This document shows positions 23,098-34,567 of a stretch of 58,339 bases of DNA, in pieces (the first letter of the stretch is position 1; every line of letters starts with the position of its first letter). Location: NCBI GenBank assembly GCA_001584585.1, contig LSYV01000008.1, positions 1,406,145-1,464,483 of the forward strand. Reading direction: 5' to 3'. Below the pieces are notes generated by a model. The model had not been told where the DNA came from and did no database searches. It worked only from the letters and a program-made list of their open reading frames with translations. Source of the DNA: Gonium pectorale. Its lineage: Eukaryota; Chlorophyta; Chlorophyceae; Chlamydomonadales; Volvocaceae. The position numbers were made by a program, and so were the translations under genes.

Positions 23098-25296
23098 TTA
23101 CGCCAGGTCGAGCGCAAAGCCGTACTTGGGCGCCTTGCTCAGGTCGGTGGCCTGCACCTGCAGCGAGCCCGCCAGCTTCTCACCTCCCGCCAGCTTTGTC
23201 TGGTAGAGGGCTGCCAGGGTGCCGGCGCTGTCCAGCTTGAGCTTGGTGACGGCGCCGCCCGCCAGCGTGCGGCCGTAAGCGAGCGCGAAGGAGGTGGAGG
23301 CGGGGTCGCCCAGCTTGCGAGAGAGCTCGCCGCCAACGGTGGCGACGGGGGAGATGCTGTGCACGTAGGCAAGCTTGAGGGTGGACCCGAGGTCGGCCAG
23401 CGTGGCGGTCGCCTGGAAGTCGGCGGCGTGGTAACCTGCAGGCCGGGTGTCGGGGGCAACAGAGAACTTTTGGGTGACGGGTCACAACACGTGGCGCCGA
23501 ACCGCACGGAGGGTGAGGGTGAAGGAGCTTGGGGCGGCTTGACGTGGTGGTACGGTACGCAGGGGACCGGGCGCGCAGGGCCACAGCGATGCCGGGGGCA
23601 GTACGGGCCATGGACTAGTCACCCGACTGAGGCGCGTGGATTCAGAAATGCCAAGGTGCGGCCAGGCACGTATGGCAGGACACGCGTGTGCGGACATCAC
23701 AACTCGCCTCCTTGCGACGCCGGGCAACTCAACAACGCAGTGCCCTGCATCCCACACCCCCTCGACTTCTTCGCGCCTGCGCCCTGACCCGCTCACGTGA
23801 TGAGAGAGACATGATGAGAGAGGCAACAAACACGTTATAACCTCCCTGTTACAAGCCCTGCCCCACACGCACCGAGCACGAGGTTGGCCTTGGTCAGGTC
23901 GGCCTTGGCCGAGTCATAGGTGGCCTCGCAGCCCAGCAGCAGGCGCTTCAGGGAGCTGCCGATCGCCAGGTCCACGACGGGGGAGGCATTCAGGCCAACG
24001 ACGGCCTTGGCAGACAGCGCCGCGGAGGCGTACTCGGCGGTCAGCTTGGCGGTGGAGGCGGGGCTGGGCAGCACTACGGAGCCCGTGAGCTGCCAGCGAA
24101 TGGCAAGGGGGCAGGGCAGGAAGCAGGTGAGACGAGGAGGCCAGGACAAGGGCATGAGTGAACAAGGGGGCGCCCGTGATGCCCGCGCGCTGGCATGCCG
24201 GCCGCCGGCTGCGCGAGCTCGCCGCTATTATGGGTGGGCCGGGGTGCTGTAGGCGACGGGTGGGGGCGGGAGAGTCCAGGCTGCGCTCGAGAGGCGAGCG
24301 AGGCTTATTCACAGTGCCTGGAATGTCATCGTGGCTGGGCGCACACGATTGCTCGCTGACCGGCAGGACGCGCTCAGGAAGCGCAGGAGCGAACGAGCCA
24401 ACCTGCGCATGCATGTACGGACTGCGGGCAGGAAACGCGTTGCAGGAGGATGCAGCCGGGTCAATCCTTCCTCACCTTCACACCACGCGCGACCTCGGAG
24501 ACCGAGGCGTTGACGGTGACCTGCATTCCATGTACGTGACAGGTCGCTTCCAGAGCACTACACAAAACATGCAAGGAGCGAATTCATGATGTCGTGACAA
24601 CGTCACGCGGTTCAAGCGTAGTGGGAGGTGCCAGGGCGCATATTCTTACAGCTCGACTGCACCGGACAGGCATCTTGTCGCCATAGAACCAACCCCGCTC
24701 AGACACCTGCCCGCCAGCCGCCACCCCTGTAACACGTACCTTGCCAGTGGGGTCGGCGGTGGCATCAACGCTATACTTCTTGGACGGGGCGGTGTAGGCT
24801 GCCTTAAGAGTCGCATCGAGCTTGTCACCCTGGGGAGGGGCACAGACGTTCAGATGAGGCAAGCCTGGCTATCGCTGGGGCCGGGGACTGCACATAATAC
24901 GGCTTGCACCTGGTAGCACACACGACATGCACGACTGGATCAAGCGCACTGTGACTGATCTATTGTAAATGAGAATCAGCAGGGCAGATAATGCACGCCT
25001 GAAGGGCGCTCGCCGTCATGCACATGACCGGTATCCCGGAACGCACACCTCCCGCATCCAGTCAACCGCTTGCTTGCCTTCTGATTAGCCGTAGCCGTCA
25101 GAGCAACACCAGACTGGGTGGTTGAGGATATCGTGAGCTTCGGGTTGAAGATGAACGTGCCCGACGCAGCGTCGCCACCGAGGAAGCCCTGTGCAGAACA
25201 GTAACTGGCATGTGATCTGCAGCACACCATGTGATACATGCAGCAATCAGTCCGTGCCTTGGCCCGCTTGCCGATGTCGCCCGGAAGTGTCGCCAT
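23098..25296 (-). CDS. VDAC: Mitochondrial outer-membrane porin, VDAC
   Basis: Six exons on the minus strand: 25296-25258, 25188-25078, 24829-24740, 24520-24476, 24089-23873 and 23435-23098, giving 279 residues, the usual Porin_3 length. The product is a 19-strand beta barrel passing ATP, ADP and metabolites. Typical segments are DIGKRAK at the N-terminus, GTFIFNPKLTI with TTQSGVALTATA, KKYSVDATADPTGK, VTVNASVSEVARGVKL, the central LKRLLLGCEATYDS, YHAADFQATATLADLGSTLK and a C-terminal strand ending FALDLA. Introns 1 and 2 start with GC rather than GT (AAG|gcacgg and AAG|gcaagc). Intron 1 is only 69 nt and in frame, but its translation is Cys-rich and unlike any porin. Exon 1 lacks the few residues (DLLxK) usual after GKKAR. 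Identification is secure; the first exon boundary is less so. Confidence 0.93.
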
Positions 25297-28200
25297 TTCA
25301 ACTGGCTCCGACAGGATCAGTAACTTAGAAGCAGTTACTCAAATCCACACTCCGATCAGCGTTAAAACATTCGGGACGGATGGCCCCGAAAGCCGATGGC
25401 CGAAATCCTGTACGAGAGCACGACCCTCCTTTACTATTCCTTTGTGAAGAAGTCCTACGATGTACTTGATGGTGTCCAGTATTTGAATGGCAAATTATTC
25501 TTTGGTCGCAGTGACGTGGACATTCATCGAGGGCTGCATCTGCATCGCTTGCTCGAACCGGAGAACAATGAGCTACGAATGGTGACTTGCATTAATTACG
25601 ACACTGTTCACTTCCTGTGCTGGGTAACCGTCCCATGGGTCGCAAGTGTCGCTGGAGCTGGCTTGCGCTTGTTGCACAAGCCAGGCTGGCGTACCGCTGG
25701 CAGCTCAGCTGGGCGTGGGGCAGCGGGGCGTTTGTCACTGCAGTGCAGAAGTCCGGTCGAAAGGGGTCACGCGGTCGTTGGCGCCCAATCGCCGCGCCGC
25801 TACATTTCCGAGCAACGCATGGCCCGCCATGCCCTGTGCTCGGCGCCCTGCTGGAAACATCACACCCTCGGGTGTGTATGTCCGTAGAGGCTGCCTTCCC
25901 CGTTTCTGGTTCTCTTTTTTGCATTGCATTCTACGCATTGCTAGGTCAGGATCTGGACGTGTCTGGAGGACATACGATACTCCCGTCCCATAGTGTTTCG
26001 CTCCGCCGTGTCGTGCCACACCCTGGGCATGCTGCCACGGGTGGGCCCACGAATGGAAAATCGTGTCGCGATGATGCGGCAGACTTCCCGCCACCCCCGG
26101 GGTGAAATTCAGTTGTGCGGGAAACTGTGTGTCACAACACAGTGCAGGCACGGCAGTGTGTGACCGGCAGCCAGTCTGGAGCGAAACGAGAGAGCCTTGC
26201 CTGCGCGGAGCACCTAGCAGATCTCTCCTAGCGCAGCGCTGGGGACCAGGCTGGCGAAAGCACTAAGGCTGGTTAGAGTTGTGGTCTGGAGAAGCTGTGT
26301 TGAGCCTTTGGACGTCTCCCTTAGCACTGCAAGCGTGAACTTACACACGGAACACTTCTGGCGCGCTCCAGACTAGCGACGCTGGGAGCGCGCACCGGCT
26401 ATCTCTTCCAACAAGAATCTGCCGTACCACGTGATACGGCGACTGCCAATATGCTAGCAAGCATGCCTCCCGCTACAACGCCTCTCAGGCAACACAGCTA
26501 AGACAACATAAGCTACATGCTCCTGTTAACGGCGACGATGTGGTGGCGACATCCGTGTGTCTTGACATGTGCGTTTCTGGGATGCGAATTTCCGACTTAC
26601 CTACGCCCGTGCGCTTGCTCGGCACCGGCCTCCATTTGTTCAATTGTAACGCGCACAACGACTGTTCGTATTTTGCAGACACTGGGCCGCAACACCTGGG
26701 CCCCTTAGTCGTCCCGCTTGGTCACTTGTGCACTGAAACCCCTGATATAGACAGGGGTGGTACGGCACCGGGAGACTGCGCCAATGCCAACAGGGTGCAC
26801 TGATGCACTGTGAGCATCAAGCGATCAATTCTCAGCGAAGAACGGCGTGTAGGCTGGGGGAAGTGCGCAACACCCTGGCATGGGTCTCGTGGCAAGCCAC
26901 CTTCACAAGCCGAAATCGCACAATCAGGCCTCTTTTCTCACGAGTCGCGTCGGGGCAAACTACGTGCGGCCAGCTTGCGCTCCCAGCTGGGCGAATCCCG
27001 GCCGGCACCGTTCCAATCTAAAGAGTTGTGGCAGACGGCCCGATGCTTGATGGGGGGTCGCACTTCACGCGCCAAAATTGACCGGACTTCTACTCGCCAG
27101 TGTTGGAATGGAACGACACATACGATGAGCGTAAGCACGATAGTGATGTTGTTGTTGTAGGACCCAGCTCCAGAGGGGTTCGAAGGGGTGATGTCCCTGC
27201 ATGTTAGTTCGGCGGCAACCACCACCGTAGCCCCCGATGCGGCCCAGAATTCTCTCTGGGGTGACCCTATGCAATGCCGTGCTCGGATGCGCCTAGTCTG
27301 ACCTACGCTCGACAGTGTGCGTTGCGGCCGCATGTGTGGTGGCGGGCGGCTGCCCTGCAGCCGGCTTGCAGGCCACAACTAGCCACGGGCGTACGCACGC
27401 TGCGCTCGTTGGAGGCAAGTCCTCAGGCGGGATTGGCAAGGTCTCCAACCACTGGCGGCCTGCAGGGGTGGCGCGTGCCTCTTGAAGGTCTGAGAGAGTT
27501 AGGGGGGTTTATTTTAGGGGTCTGCGAACAGGAGAGAGTTCTCCCCTGTCAACAGAGGAAGAGGGAGCCCGCCTTTACGAGAATACACACCCGAATGCGC
27601 TACGTTGCAAGAAGGGCGGGCGGGCAAGGAAGGTGATTTGGCGTCCCGCCCATTCCCTAAGGACCAGCCTTCCAGGTTAACGCAATTCTAGAGAGGTTTC
27701 CGCGCGCGAATGCAACAGATGTAACGTATTCCCACCGTTCTCACGCGCATCAACAAGGTCAGGCCGCGCAGCGCACGGCAGAAGATACAGGGATTTCACA
27801 GTGGGTGGTTGTGGGCGCGTGTGGGAATAACGAGTGGCCGGAAAGCCCGCCGTGACCCACAAGAGCCGGCCGCAGACGCATGCAAGCATGCACGTATCTG
27901 GTGACCGTTCCCCTTGACCTGTACCGTACCATGTGCCACGGCTTGTGACAAAGCAGCACGGATGCCATCCGTGCCACCTGCCGCCCTCCGTCGGCGCTGG
28001 CGCCATGAAGCCCACCTCTGCTCCACCCCTTCTCATCATTTGTTAGGGCTTGGATTGCGCCGTGGTTCCTTGCCGGCGTGTCCGTGTTGCACCCATGCTC
28101 CACCGCCATCTGACCCGTTGGCGCGGCAGGAGACTGCCTGCATCGACGCAGAACGCACAGTGCTCTGCCTCTCCCGGTCATTTCCTGTGCGACGCAGCTG

Positions 28201-28430
28201 TAGTTTTTGAACAGTCGCAAGCAAGGAGTCCAGGGAGAACGGATGCGAGGGAGCTCAGAGCATCTGATGGTCTGAAAACAGGACAAGGTGTAGGAGGAGG
28301 GGCTTGTGTCTTGGCGTACGACCTCGTCGACTATGTCGGCGGCAAGGACCGCGGTCGTGCCCCATAGTTCATAGGGTTTCTCTCTGGGATCAGAGCAACT
28401 AGGCCGACCAATCGCCAATGTCTTGCGGCA
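25297..28430. other. 3.1-kb stretch without a recognisable gene
   Basis: This lies between the VDAC start (minus strand) and the PRRC2-like start (plus strand), so it holds both promoters. Long open frames exist on both strands (for example 25396-25887 plus and 27759-28463 minus), but they overlap one another, lack domains and do not continue by splicing. A small perfect hairpin (ACTGTGT, loop GTCACA, ACACAGT) is at 26124-26143. I see no terminal inverted repeats or transposase. Confidence 0.45.
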
Positions 28431-31400
28431 ATGTCTGCCTCTAAACCTGACCAGAAGAACCAACCCCCCGCCAAATATGCAAACAGCAACCTCAACGCGG
28501 TGTTCGCAAAGCCCTCAGCACCCGCTGCGGCGCAGTCGTCAACGAGCGGCACTATCAACAGGAATGGCATGCTTGTGCTCAGCAAGGTCGGTTCGCGGCC
28601 CCCCCAGCCTGGCCAGGTGCAGGAGCACACTGCATGCAGTCAGCTGTCTGCTTGACGTGCGAGCTTGGGCTTTTATGCACGGGCGCGCGTCTTCAGATCA
28701 CATCAAGCCACGTTGACGCCGCCTCTTCCTCCCTTCCCCTTATATCGACCACAGCGGACGACCCGCGCGGTCTCCGGTGCAAAGGTCGTGGTGCCCAAGC
28801 CCGTCAACCTTCCCTCTTTGAAGAAGGTGTGCTGTTGGCCAGACGAATGAAGTCGCGCTTTGAACGTGCCGCGTATTGCTATCCAGGTTTGTACGCTGCA
28901 ATAAGCGGCTATTTTGCCTTTCCTTCAGGAGCATGCTGGTAACGATCCAACAACACAGCTAGTCCCGGCCGGTGCGAGCGCGGGTTGGGCCAAGCCCGAG
29001 GAGCCACCTGCGCCAGCGCAGCCCCAGGAGGTCAAATCTGCTCTCACAGCTGGCAGCAACTGGGCATCGCAGCCGCGTATCGGTTCCGGCGCGTGGGCGT
29101 CGACTGGCACATCTTCGCCTGCCCATGCCCGGGGACCGTCCTTTCCGGTCGACCGCCATCTAAACCCGGACGAGTACCCGAGCCTCGCAGCCACAGCCCG
29201 TAGCAGCTCACAGCCCCAAAAGCAGCGACCCGGCCCCTACGAGCAGCCACAGGTGCGTGTGCACCTCCCCTAGGCACGTGCAAGTCGAGTACCAACCATG
29301 GCTGCTCCGCTTGCAGGACCCGAGAGGCTGGGCAGACGATGAGCGTGCGCCCACTGGAGGCATTAGGCACGGGGACTGGTGAGTAAAGCTTAAAGCGCAT
29401 GCTAGCTAAGTCCATCTCGACAGGCCGGTTGTTGTCCGTTTACACAGGGACGACGAGCGGCGCGACTGGGATCGTGGCAGCCGCGATGCTCGCTTCGACC
29501 CGTATGGGCCGCCGCGGCCCGGGCACTTCGACGACCACGACGAGCACCCGCGAGGTGGACGCCCGTACGACTCTTACGGTCCTCCGGGCCGTGGCGGCAT
29601 GTATGAGTACCCTCCTCCTCCGCCTCCTCGGCGTCCTGGCTACGAACGGGACGCCTATGAACGCTACGAGCGCCCTACGGAGCGTTACGAGCGGCCGGCG
29701 GAGAGGTATGAGCGGCCGGCGGAGCGCTACGAGCGGCCAGCATTTGGCGGCAGGTTCACGGACTACGACGAAAGCCTCATCCCGCCCCCGCCGCCGCCGC
29801 GGCCGCCGGCGCGGGATACGCGGGCACCGGTGGCTAGCGCTGCTCCGGAGGAGGAGGAAGAGGAGGACCCTGAGCGGGCAGCCTTCGAGGCGGAGCTGCG
29901 CAACCTGCAGGCTGAGATTGGCAAGGTGCGACTATGTGGCCAAGGGGGCTTTCCGTCTGGCATGAACTCATTCATGTCCCCCGGCACATATCTTCTAAGG
30001 TTGAGGTCCATTTCGCAGAAGAAGGCGGAGCAGCGTGATGTCGGCGCATCTCGTGCTCCACCAACCGCTATGGAGGCGCAACAACCTCCACAGTCGCAGC
30101 CGCAACAGCCACAGCCACCGCAGCAAGAGCAGACCGCGCCCTCCGAGGACGCTGGGGCGAAGCCAAGCGATAACGTGAGGCGGAATCTGAAGGGCGGGGC
30201 CGGGACGGCGGCTATCCGCACAGCGCATCCCTCTGCTTCTGCATTCGTGAGATGCGCATGCGTCCCTTCTTTGCAGGCACAACCGCCGACAATTGCAGCC
30301 AAAAGCGCAGGCTCTCGCGAGCAAGCTCGCCGCCCTGGACGTTGAGGACGAGGACCGACGGCGCAAGGAGGCCGCGGCCGCCAAGCTGCGGGCCCTGGAG
30401 GAGAGCATAGCTGCCCGCAGTGCTTCAAAGGCCAAAGAGGTGCGCGGGGTTGTTGGAAGTGCAACGCCGTCGCAGTCAAGGCGATTATCGATCGCCTACG
30501 AACTTGGTGCTGACATTGTTCCCTTGCCGTGTCTACAGGCCGAGGCAGACAGCAAGCCGGCGTCATCGGCCCAGCCTGAGACATCTGCTTCCGGTAAGTA
30601 GCTTGACCATATTGGTTTGAGTGAGAGCGACCATGACGATTGCCAGACCGCTCACTGTGAGCCCGTCCTAAGAGTGCGCCCTTTTTCCTTCCCTAACATG
30701 CAGAGGCGTCGCGCCCAGTCAGCAAGGCCATCGATATAGCGGAGGCTCCAGCGCAGCGGCCAAATGCCTGGGGCACAGTGCCCAAGCCGCTAACCACTGC
30801 AATGTTCGGCTCCTTTGATGAGCTCTTGCTCGAGGAGCTGCACCGCACGCCGGCGCCACAGCCGCCACCTGCCGCTCAGCCCCAGCACGTTGCGCATGGA
30901 CACCACGGCTCCCAGCAGCACTATCAGGGGCACCATGCGCAGCAGGCTGCATACCACCCGCACCAGCCGGCGCATTACCCGTCGCTGCAGCCGTACCCCG
31001 GCCCGCCGCCACCGTCGCAAGCCCAGCAGCAGGCGCACGGGCAGCAAGGGTTCGCGCCCCAACAGGGGCAGGCGCAGAATGCGGCGCAGCAGCACTCTGA
31101 TGAGCCGCCTCGTGGCAGGCCTTGGCGCCCAGGTATGGGCGTGGATGTTGTCAATAGCGGCTTCTACCCCGAAGCCTCATGCTGCAAATTTGCTTGGCTG
31201 CTTCTGCTCTGCAAAGGACATTATGTAAGCGACCTGCCTTTTTGTTTTCGATGTGCGCGTAACCCTTCCGCAGTTGAGGGCACCACGCCAGTCCTGCTCA
31301 CGCACGCCAACGCGCCGGGTTCTCAAAGCCAGCAGGCGCATCCACCTCAGCAGAGAGAGGGCCCGTCGGCTCCCATGTATGACCCGAACAGGTAGGCGAA

Positions 31401-34400
31401 TAGGCACTGCGGCTTAACACGATCTTTCAGCATGCTCGTGAGATGTTCTTATCTTCTGGAAGTCCCTACATGAAGGTGCCCGCAATTGTATGCGGAAGTC
31501 GCTGATTTGTGGAGGGGCCCGTAACTGAATGTGGTCCGGCAAAAGGCGTCTGACCCCGTCCATGTATCTACGTTCTCGCAGCTACGACCGGCGAGCTCTC
31601 CCGCCGTCTGGCCGCGGTCGGAACCGTGGGGACACCGGCCGGAGCCGCGGGCGTGGCGGCGGTAGCGGCTACGACAGCCCAGCCGAGGGTGCTGATGCAG
31701 GCGGTCCTGATGCTGCTGCTGAGGGAGGCCGCGGTCGGGGGCGTGGCCGTGGAGCAGGCAGCGAGCGGGGCCGTGGAGGGCGAGGCGGCCGTGGTGGCCG
31801 GGGCCGCGGCCGCGGAGAAGATTCCGGTGCGGAGGATGAGGGCAGCGGCGCTCTCGCTGCTGAGTCTAGCGAGCCTGATCACGGCTCCAGGCGCAGCGGC
31901 TCTGCGTTCTCCGGCCGTCAGGGTGATGGGGCCGCCGGCTCGGCCGCCGAGAGGCCGCCGACGGGGCGCGGCCAGGGGCAGCGCAGGGAAGGCCGTGGCG
32001 GCCGTGGCGCCATCGCTGCCGCGGGTTCCGCGCCCGCGGACTCTAGCGCACCAGCGCCTTCCGGCCCCTCCTCCCAGCAGCCAGCTGGTGGTGATGCTCG
32101 CGGGGCGAGCGCGGACAAGCCGGCGGCTTCGGGACGCATAGGGCAGCAGCAAGCGGCTGCACCCGCGCTGCAGCAGGTCCCTCAGCAGCAAATGCAGGCC
32201 TCTGCACCGATGCAATCTCAGCAGCAGTCCGCTGCCGCGGCGGTGGCTGCCAGCTTGGCGGCGGCCGCGGCAGCTGCGGCGACGGCGGCGGCCTCTGACC
32301 CCAACAGCAGCAGCTCACTTGCCTGGGGCAACAAAATTGCTACAGACGTGGCGGCGCGTACGCTCGACGACCCCGTGGTGGACACTGCGGTCGTGAACCT
32401 CCCGGCGTCCCTGGACCCCACGCCCGTCATCAAGCCTCCCGGGTCCCTTGTCGGCCTCGGCGGGCAGACGTTCGACCGCTCGGTGGGCCCCAAGCCACAG
32501 CAGCCCCAGGCGCAGCACCAGGCAGGTCAGGGGGCGCTGCTGAGCAAGGCGCCGGGCACCAGCCAGGTGCAGCAGGCGCATGTAGCAGCAGCCGCAGCCA
32601 TGCAGCAGCTGCAGCAGCACGCCCAGCACTCTCAGCACATGCAGCAGCAACAGGACGTGACCAGCAAGAGTGTCGAGGTGCTTGATAGCGGCATTCCATC
32701 GCTGCCGGCGGACCTCAACCTAGACATGCTTCCGGCCAAGCCAGTCGGCCTGGCGTCGGGTCTTGGCAATCTCGGGGCCGGCGCGGGTAGCATGCAGAGC
32801 CAGGATCCTTCGGGTGCCCTGGGCGGTGGCTACAGTGCTTTCGGCGCTGGCACCGATCACACCGGTGGCAGTGGCACGCCCGGTGCCGGTGCAGCCCCTG
32901 GCGGCATCTCCATGTGGAGCCAGCCCAACGCGCTCGGGGGCTTTGGACAAGCCAACAGCGGGCTGCAAAACCCGGCCGTGCAGGCCTTCTATTCCGCCGG
33001 TCCGAGCCCCGTGTTCCAAAACACTAATGCGGGCGGCGCCAGCGGGGGCAACAACGCTGGTGCTGGACAGGCGGGCCCGCCGCTCATGGGGCTCATGGGT
33101 CAGGGTCCCTTTGGCCAGGGCCCCTTTGGCGCGCCGTTTGGCCCGCCCGGTGGAGGCATCAGGCCCTTCCTGCCGCCTAGCAACCAGTTCAGCGGCCTCG
33201 GCGCCAACTTCCTCATGCAGCAGCCCTTCCTGCCGACCAACAAGCAGCCCGACTGGTCCATCGGCCTAGGCAGCCAGAACAACAACCTTGCGCCGCCCCC
33301 GCTCGCACGCCCGGTTGATTTGGGCATGCCGCCGCAGTTCATGGTGCAGCCGAGCAGCTCGACGCAGGCCGGCCAGGCCGGCTCAAGCGGCTCCGGCAAC
33401 ACAGCTAGTGGGACGGACGGCACGGCTGGCGGCAGCAGCGGCTTCGGTGCGGCGCTCCTCGGGCCTGGCCTCGCGTCGCTGTCGCCCCCGGGCGGCTTCG
33501 GCGGCGGCCCCAAGCAGGCCACCGGTCTCAGCCACCCCGGCATGAAGCCGGGCGTGCCAGTAGCCTACGGAGCGCCGCCGCAGGCGCCATCCCAGCAGCA
33601 GCAATCCGTGGGCGGAGGCAACAAGGATGCCCGTGCCAACCTGCCGGATGACATTTTCGACGTCAAGCCGGCGGCCGGTCACATGCAGCAGCAAGGGCCC
33701 CCTCATCAGCATGCACAGATGCAGCACCACCAGCCCCCGCCGCAGCCACAGCTGCAGCAGCACTTCCAACACCCAATGCAGCAGCAGGGCCGCCTGCAGA
33801 TGGGCGCCATGCCCCCGCCTGTCCCGGCTGCCTCAGGTCCGGCACGCCTGGGTCACGGAGCCGCTGCGGGACTGCCGGTGCCCAACATGGGCACCGGGCC
33901 TGCCATGGGCATGGTCCAAGGCGGCCCTGCCGGTGGCGTCGGGCCGATTGGCGGCCCCGTGAAGCCGATGCATGTCCAGGGACCCGGGGCGCCGGGCCCT
34001 CAGGCTGGCGGCGCGCCGCCTCCAATGCAAGTGCCCGGTCCCGTGGGTAGCGGTCGCGGTGGGCGCGGCGGCAGGGGTGAGGCCCGGGGCGGCGCACGCA
34101 CGACAACAGTCGACGGCGGGCGCGGCAGGGGCTTTGCGGGGCGCGGCGGCCGCGGCGGCGCCAAGCCGGATGGAGATGCGGCTGCGGGCAACATGGCCTC
34201 TGCGTCGGCTGCGCCCGGTCCGGCTGGTGCGCTGCAGTTTGCCGCGGGGCCTGGGAGTGGAGCGGCTGCAGGTCAGGGCGCGGCCCATGGCCATGGCCAT
34301 GGTGCTCTTGCGTCAAGCAGCGGAGCGCAGCAGGGCGCGGCGCCACCCGCGCAGCCGCAGCAACAACAGCAGCAGGGTGGTGTAGGCGGAAGGGGTGACG

Positions 34401-34567
34401 GCGGTCGCGGCGGAAGGGGGCGTGGTGGCGGTGGTGGTGGAGGCGGCAGGGGGCGCGGCGGCAGGGGCGAGGGCAACCAGCAGGGTGGAGGGCGCGGCGG
34501 TCCGCAGGGGGGCCGGGGAGGCCGAGGAGGCGGCCCAGCGATGACCGGTGAAGCTGAGAAGAGCTGA
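28431..34567 (+). CDS. PRRC2/BAT2-N domain protein (MOS1-like), RGG- and Gln-rich
   Basis: Eleven exons: 28431-28586, 28755-28826, 28929-29252, 29317-29378, 29448-29925, 30019-30174, 30299-30439, 30539-30593, 30704-31132, 31274-31391 and 31582-34567, giving about 1,658 residues. The N-terminal 120 residues match the BAT2/PRRC2 domain: KYANSNLNAVF, NGMLVLSK, PKPVNLPSLKKE, GNDPTTQLVP and GWAKPE, then DEYPSLAA. Animal PRRC2 proteins bind translation initiation factors and stress-granule RNA; plant MOS1 tunes immune-receptor gene expression. Residues 664 onward are one 3-kb exon with two RGG/GRG clusters (start and extreme C-terminus) flanking Gln- and Gly/Pro-rich sequence. A heptad repeat lies in exon 5. 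The start of exon 2 was set at a CAG acceptor; a second site 30 nt later would remove ten residues. A cytoplasmic or nuclear mRNA-binding scaffold is inferred. Confidence 0.85.
29659..29742 (+). repeat. Coding heptad repeat ERYERPA, four copies
   Basis: Four 21-nt units in exon 5 of the PRRC2-like gene encode ERYERPT once and ERYERPA three times. Codon choice differs between units, so the repeat is not freshly copied. Confidence 0.9.

Noticed and set aside
25189..25257. Reading VDAC intron 1 as coding
   Set aside because: It is in frame without stops, but it would insert a Cys-rich segment with no counterpart in porins and push the length above the family norm.
25396..25887. 163-codon plus-strand frame 100 bp upstream of VDAC
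   Set aside because: The first 70 residues look almost protein-like, but no domain is recognisable, it overlaps a minus-strand frame, and no splice continuation was found.
26124..26143. Hairpin ACTGTGT-loop-ACACAGT as a transposon end or ncRNA
   Set aside because: A 7-bp stem is expected by chance; no partner repeat, target-site duplication or T-run was seen.
27759..28463. 234-codon minus-strand frame ending over the PRRC2-like start
   Set aside because: It overlaps the well-supported first exon of the PRRC2-like gene and has no domain.
31568..34346. Long antisense open frames opposite the last PRRC2-like exon
   Set aside because: They mirror the repetitive RGG/Gln coding sequence, are compositionally biased and lack family motifs; the sense frame is the real one.
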